Shown here: in pieces, positions 61,167-64,000 of the stretch
Layout of the letters: each line of letters starts with the position of its first letter
How positions within the stretch are numbered: position 1 is the stretch's first letter
DNA from: Potentilla sterilis
Taxonomy: Eukaryota > Streptophyta > Magnoliopsida > Rosales > Rosaceae
Reading direction: 5' to 3'
NCBI GenBank assembly: GCA_963682095.1
Contig: OY821757.1
Span: 53,131,020-53,195,019, forward strand
Length of the DNA: 64,000 bases
Position numbers and translations under genes: made by a program
Notes under the pieces: generated by a model
Told to the model about the DNA's origin: nothing
The model's input: the letters and a program-made list of their open reading frames with translations, nothing else
Database searches by the model: none

Positions 61167-61493
61167 CCAGAGCGGGGCTCCTTATTTGACCCACTTTCCG
61201 GTTAAATTTCTACATCTCCACCGTTCAGTATTTAAGTATATGCGTACAGATCATCTCTACAAATTTTCAGCACATTTGATGATCGTTAAGGTATCAAAAC
61301 GATAAAAAACCAATGAGCAAATTGAATCTATTCAGTATGAACCATTCGTTTTAATCACGACTAGGAATGTTTAAACAATTATCAAATTTGATGAAACTTT
61401 GCAGAAGTGATCTACACACATATACCTAAATACTGAACGGTGGAGATGTAGAATTTGACCGGAAAGTGGGTCAAATAAGGAGCCCCGCTCTGG
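61167..61493. mobile_element. MITE with about 75 bp inverted repeats inside a (TA)n array
   Basis: The ends CCAGAGCGGGGCTCC and GGAGCCCCGCTCTGG begin inverted repeats of about 75 bp with few mismatches; the element is 327 bp and non-coding. It is bordered on both sides by AT repeats, as in Micron-type MITEs that insert into TA microsatellites. Confidence 0.78.
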
Positions 61494-61506
61494 ATATATA
61501 TATATA

Positions 61507-61637
61507 CGGTGCGGTTATACTGCGGACGTCCGCATTTTAGGAATCCGTACGAAATTTTACAGGGTTGATCTATACACGCAAAGCCGGAATCCGTACGGAT
61601 TCCTAAAATGCGGACGTCCGCATGTGAAAAACTCTCT
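61507..61637. mobile_element. Small palindromic element inside the same (TA)n array
   Basis: TGCGGACGTCCGCATTTTAG at 61521 returns inverted, ending at 61622; the arms are about 31 bp around a 40 bp loop. Each arm start (GCGGACGTCCGC) is itself a palindrome. AT repeats flank it. It is unrelated in sequence to the MITE on its left. Non-coding. Confidence 0.68.
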
Positions 61638-61659
61638 ATATATATATATATATAACAAT

Positions 61660-62150
61660 TTGAATCATCTATACTTCAATTTGTGATTTATGAAGTTCAA
61701 GAAAATTATTTTGAGATGAGAAAGCTAAATATGCATTATATACGAGTTCTCTTTAGTTTTTATTTGTTAATTTTAGGAATTTTGTTTGCTACTCACCAAC
61801 ACCTTCTCTTCAGTCCACGTTGGTTGAAGTCTCTTTAGCAGCCCACGTTGGCTTTAATTAGGTTTATTCCCGTGTTAGGCCGAATACAGTCAAAGACAAA
61901 AGCTGGACCCCAGTTATTTTTGGTAGTTATCTCAGGATTTTGAAGCAGCTCTTTTGAGTGTTAATTTGTAGTCCAAGATTGTACTCGGAGTTTAGTAATG
62001 AGAATTTCATTTTGATTGAAGAAAAAGGGGACGTAGTAGGATTATATTGTACGTAGGAACTGATGAATAGAAAAAGCTTCTCTGTTTGATTACTCTTATT
62101 ACATATAATTTCATAAGAAATGTATACAGAAATGTTCCCATACAAATCAT
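61660..62150. other. Spacer downstream of the second PR-1 gene
   Basis: AT-rich with no coding frame of note; the part next to 62155 should be the PR-1 3' UTR. A short repeated phrase (CCACGTTGG) occurs at about 61817 and 61842. Confidence 0.4.
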
Positions 62151-62154
62151 TTAA

Positions 62155-62648
62155 CTAATAAGGACGCTTGCCGTAGTAGTTTCCCGGTGGATCATAGTTG
62201 CAGACGACATACCACCCCCCATTGTTGCTGCACGGGACCCTGGCACAACCCAGCCTGATAGAGTTATGCCAAATCACTTGAGTATAGTGAAGACACTCTC
62301 CCCCAGCACAACAATTGGAGGCGTGGTTGTAGTATGGCCTCTCCGCAAGCCACAAGTTCACGGCGTCGGCACCTGTGATCGAGCCGGTACCGTAGCCATA
62401 GGCAGTGTTCTCACCATAAGGCCATGCGAATGCACGAGACTGCAGTCCCCGGTTCTTGAATCGGCGTAGCGTTGAGCATAGGCCGCGACGGTGTCGTCAC
62501 ACGTAACATTTGGTACACCAACTCGTAAACGACCCGCGTTGTGAGCATCGACGTAGTCTTGTGGTGAGTTTTGCGCATGGGAGGGTCGAACCAGCAGTAC
62601 CACTGTCAGGGTCATGAAACTGAGTAATATGGCAAGACGGGAAGCCAT
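62155..62648 (-). pseudogene. PR1: Second PR-1 gene, broken by a one-base deletion
   Basis: The ATG at 62648 starts a signal peptide (MASRLAILLSFMTLTVVLLV), then QNSPQDYVDAHN and the first half of the CAP domain to LVHSHG. There the frame shifts: the next family residues (PYGEN, seen intact in the other PR-1) continue in another frame to CLHYTQVIW, GCARVPC and YDPPGNYYGKRPY. The block is 494 nt, one short of a 164-residue gene, so one base is missing near 62425. The stop codon and all other positions look sound. This could be a real, recent lesion or a sequencing error. A normal TATA box remains upstream. Confidence 0.9.
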
Positions 62649-62700
62649 ACTGATGATCGAAGTTGACGGATTTGTTTAAGGGTTGCTGATCTTAGGTGGC

Positions 62701-62708
62701 TATTTATA
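62701..62708 (-). promoter_or_regulatory. TATA box of the second PR-1 gene
   Basis: On minus, CTATAAATAGCC lies about 53-60 bp before the ATG at 62648. The CTATAAATAGCCACCTAAG stretch is shared in part with the split PR-1 gene's promoter. Confidence 0.7.
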
Positions 62709-62719
62709 GGAGCAAGTGA

Positions 62720-63430
62720 ATTAGATCTATATATGATCACCGTTTTCCGGTATGTTATGGGTCGGAATTATGGGAAGAATAGCAAGTGGTGCAATGATTT
62801 TAATTACGACTTCCACGTTCTTTCTTCCTTTCAAGTGAAGTAAGCTTCACATGCAGAATAACAGACAATAACATGTTAATTCTTTCCAGTTGCAAATTTA
62901 TAAATTCAAGTACGTATGCATTCATGTCGATTTGTATATATTCAGGTATTGCTTTTATTCTGGTGTTATAAGTATACAACTGAATCATGTTATATAGGTT
63001 TGATTTGTAGTGACGAGTAATAGTTGGAATTCTCTGCTAGTCACATGGACGGTGTTCAATGGGCGAGGTCATAATTAGGTCAGCACTCACCACTCACCAC
63101 TCACCACTCACCACTATCATATACTTACTTAATGAAATAGTCACCCAGTGTATAGTTGCGTACCCATAATTGTGTGGATGGAAGACCCAACTTCAAGACC
63201 AGAGCTTTACAAACTGAGATCTTGTATTCCCAGCCCAAGATCACGTGAACTGCAAATCAGTATGTAGGGTGGGGAGGTAATACAATACGAATTTCGAGTT
63301 TTCATGTGTTCGAGCCCAATTATAAACTCGTGAAAAGAAATATATAATTTAAAAAAAAAATGCAAACCAATAGTGAATTGGCCGTATTTCAAATTTTAGC
63401 ATCTCTAACTTGCTTTGTGTTGCCATAAAC
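62720..63430. other. PR-1 upstream region with a small minisatellite
   Basis: No gene seen. CACTCAC-type units of 7 bp are repeated about four times at 63084-63114. The rest is AT-rich. Confidence 0.45.
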
Positions 63431-63446
63431 TATTGTCTGTCTTAAT

Positions 63447-63657
63447 TTTTTTTTAATAGAATATAAAACGATATCTTTAAAGGTTTTCTAAGTCAATAGA
63501 CTAATCTGCAACTGAGGATCTTGTTAGAACACTTTCTCCTCTTGGCCACCAAGAATAAATTAGAATTTAACTCCAATCAGCGTATACGGGATTCAAACTT
63601 GGGTATGAGGGATTCTCACACTAAACCTCTTACCAACTCGACGACCTGTTGTGGTTT
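63447..63657 (-). mobile_element. tRNA-derived SINE
   Basis: Read on minus, the 211 bp start with a tRNA-like head holding an A-box-like GTCGAGTTGGTAAGAGG and a B-box-like AGTTTGAATCCC, followed by a body and an A-rich tail. Direct repeats TATTGTCTGTCTTAAT (63431-63446) and TATTGTCTGTCCTAAT (63658-63673) flank it, 15 of 16 identical. Head, tail and long target duplication together define a SINE moved by LINE machinery. Confidence 0.83.
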
Positions 63658-63772
63658 ATTGTCTGTCCTAATTGTTAAGCCTGATAATAACCATTTATAA
63701 GATTAGTATTCCAAGTAAACGATTCCATTAATATCCTAATTAAAGTCTAATTAACATCTAGATTACAACATA

Positions 63773-64000
63773 CACTACCAGAAAAAAAAAAACCTTAGGT
63801 GACGAAATGATATAAATTTCGTCGCCTAAGAAGACCTAGGTGATGAAAAAAAATTTCATTCTCCAAGAATAAAATTTCGTCTCCTAAGTACTTTCTTAGG
63901 CGACGAAACAATAAATTCGTCGTTTAAGTACCTTCTTTGGCGACGAAAGAAAATTTGTCGTCTTAGATAAGAAAACTGACGACGAAAAAAATTATCGTCG
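63773..64000. mobile_element. Left end of a second CACTA element, cut by the window edge
   Basis: CACTACCAGAAAAA starts a run of TCGTCGCC and GGCGACGAAA motifs in both orientations that continues to the last base. It resembles the subterminal array of the element at 36793-47258 but has its own spacing, so it is a related, different family. The 3 bases before it are ATA. Confidence 0.76.

Overview
The window is nuclear DNA from a eudicot plant. TIR-NBS-LRR resistance genes, which grasses lack, GT-AG introns, AT-rich spacers and many nested DNA transposons all show this. The mix of families resembles a Rosaceae genome, but that last step is inference. About half of the sequence is transposable element, and most breaks in host genes can be traced to a specific event.

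Left part (1-11.8 kb). A gene for an acidic, single-pass membrane protein lies on the minus strand (2286-4001). Next is a 2.2 kb Mutator-like element (5357-7583) with near-identical 215 bp terminal inverted repeats. It carries two unrelated host gene pieces: a signal-peptide exon resembling the receptor kinase ERECTA, and a RING-H2 ubiquitin ligase fragment, so it is a candidate Pack-MULE. A complete four-exon xyloglucan endotransglucosylase/hydrolase gene follows (9474-10722).

Resistance cluster (11.8-28 kb). An intact TIR-NBS-LRR gene (12440-16350) and a broken paralogue (23462-27248) sit in a duplicated segment and share a 376 bp stretch without a mismatch inside the LRR exon. Between them are a squalene epoxidase gene lacking its first exon (16700-18781) and a hAT-like element with a poly-A retroposon nested in it.

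Repeat-rich middle (28-36 kb). There is a 3.26 kb solo LTR with a 5 bp target duplication, two small Mutator-type MITEs with 9 bp duplications (one nested in the LTR), and the first two exons of a small conserved gene.

PR-1 locus with a CACTA element (36.4-47.5 kb). A pathogenesis-related protein 1 gene is split after its signal peptide by a 10.5 kb CACTA (En/Spm) element, 36793-47258, with a TGT target duplication. The element encodes a TNP2-type transposase and a Ptta/En-Spm family protein. It has three arrays of a TCGTCGC-type motif, one of them internal.

Ulp1-bearing Mutator element (47.7-61.0 kb). A 13.4 kb element with a perfect 9 bp duplication (TTATATAAA) carries an 11-exon, frame-consistent Ulp1-like cysteine protease gene on plus and a MURA-type transposase gene on minus. 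Their introns and the DNA between them consist largely of hundreds of degenerate copies of a (A)GTAACTATC motif, all in one orientation. This is the most unusual structure in the window.

Right end (61-64 kb). Two palindromic MITEs sit within (TA)n arrays. A second PR-1 gene is broken by a one-base deletion. A tRNA-derived SINE has a 16 bp duplication, and the first 230 bp of another CACTA element run off the end. Both PR-1 genes are therefore broken, by different routes. Exon limits were read by eye from splice sites and frame, and family names come from recognised motifs, not from database searches.
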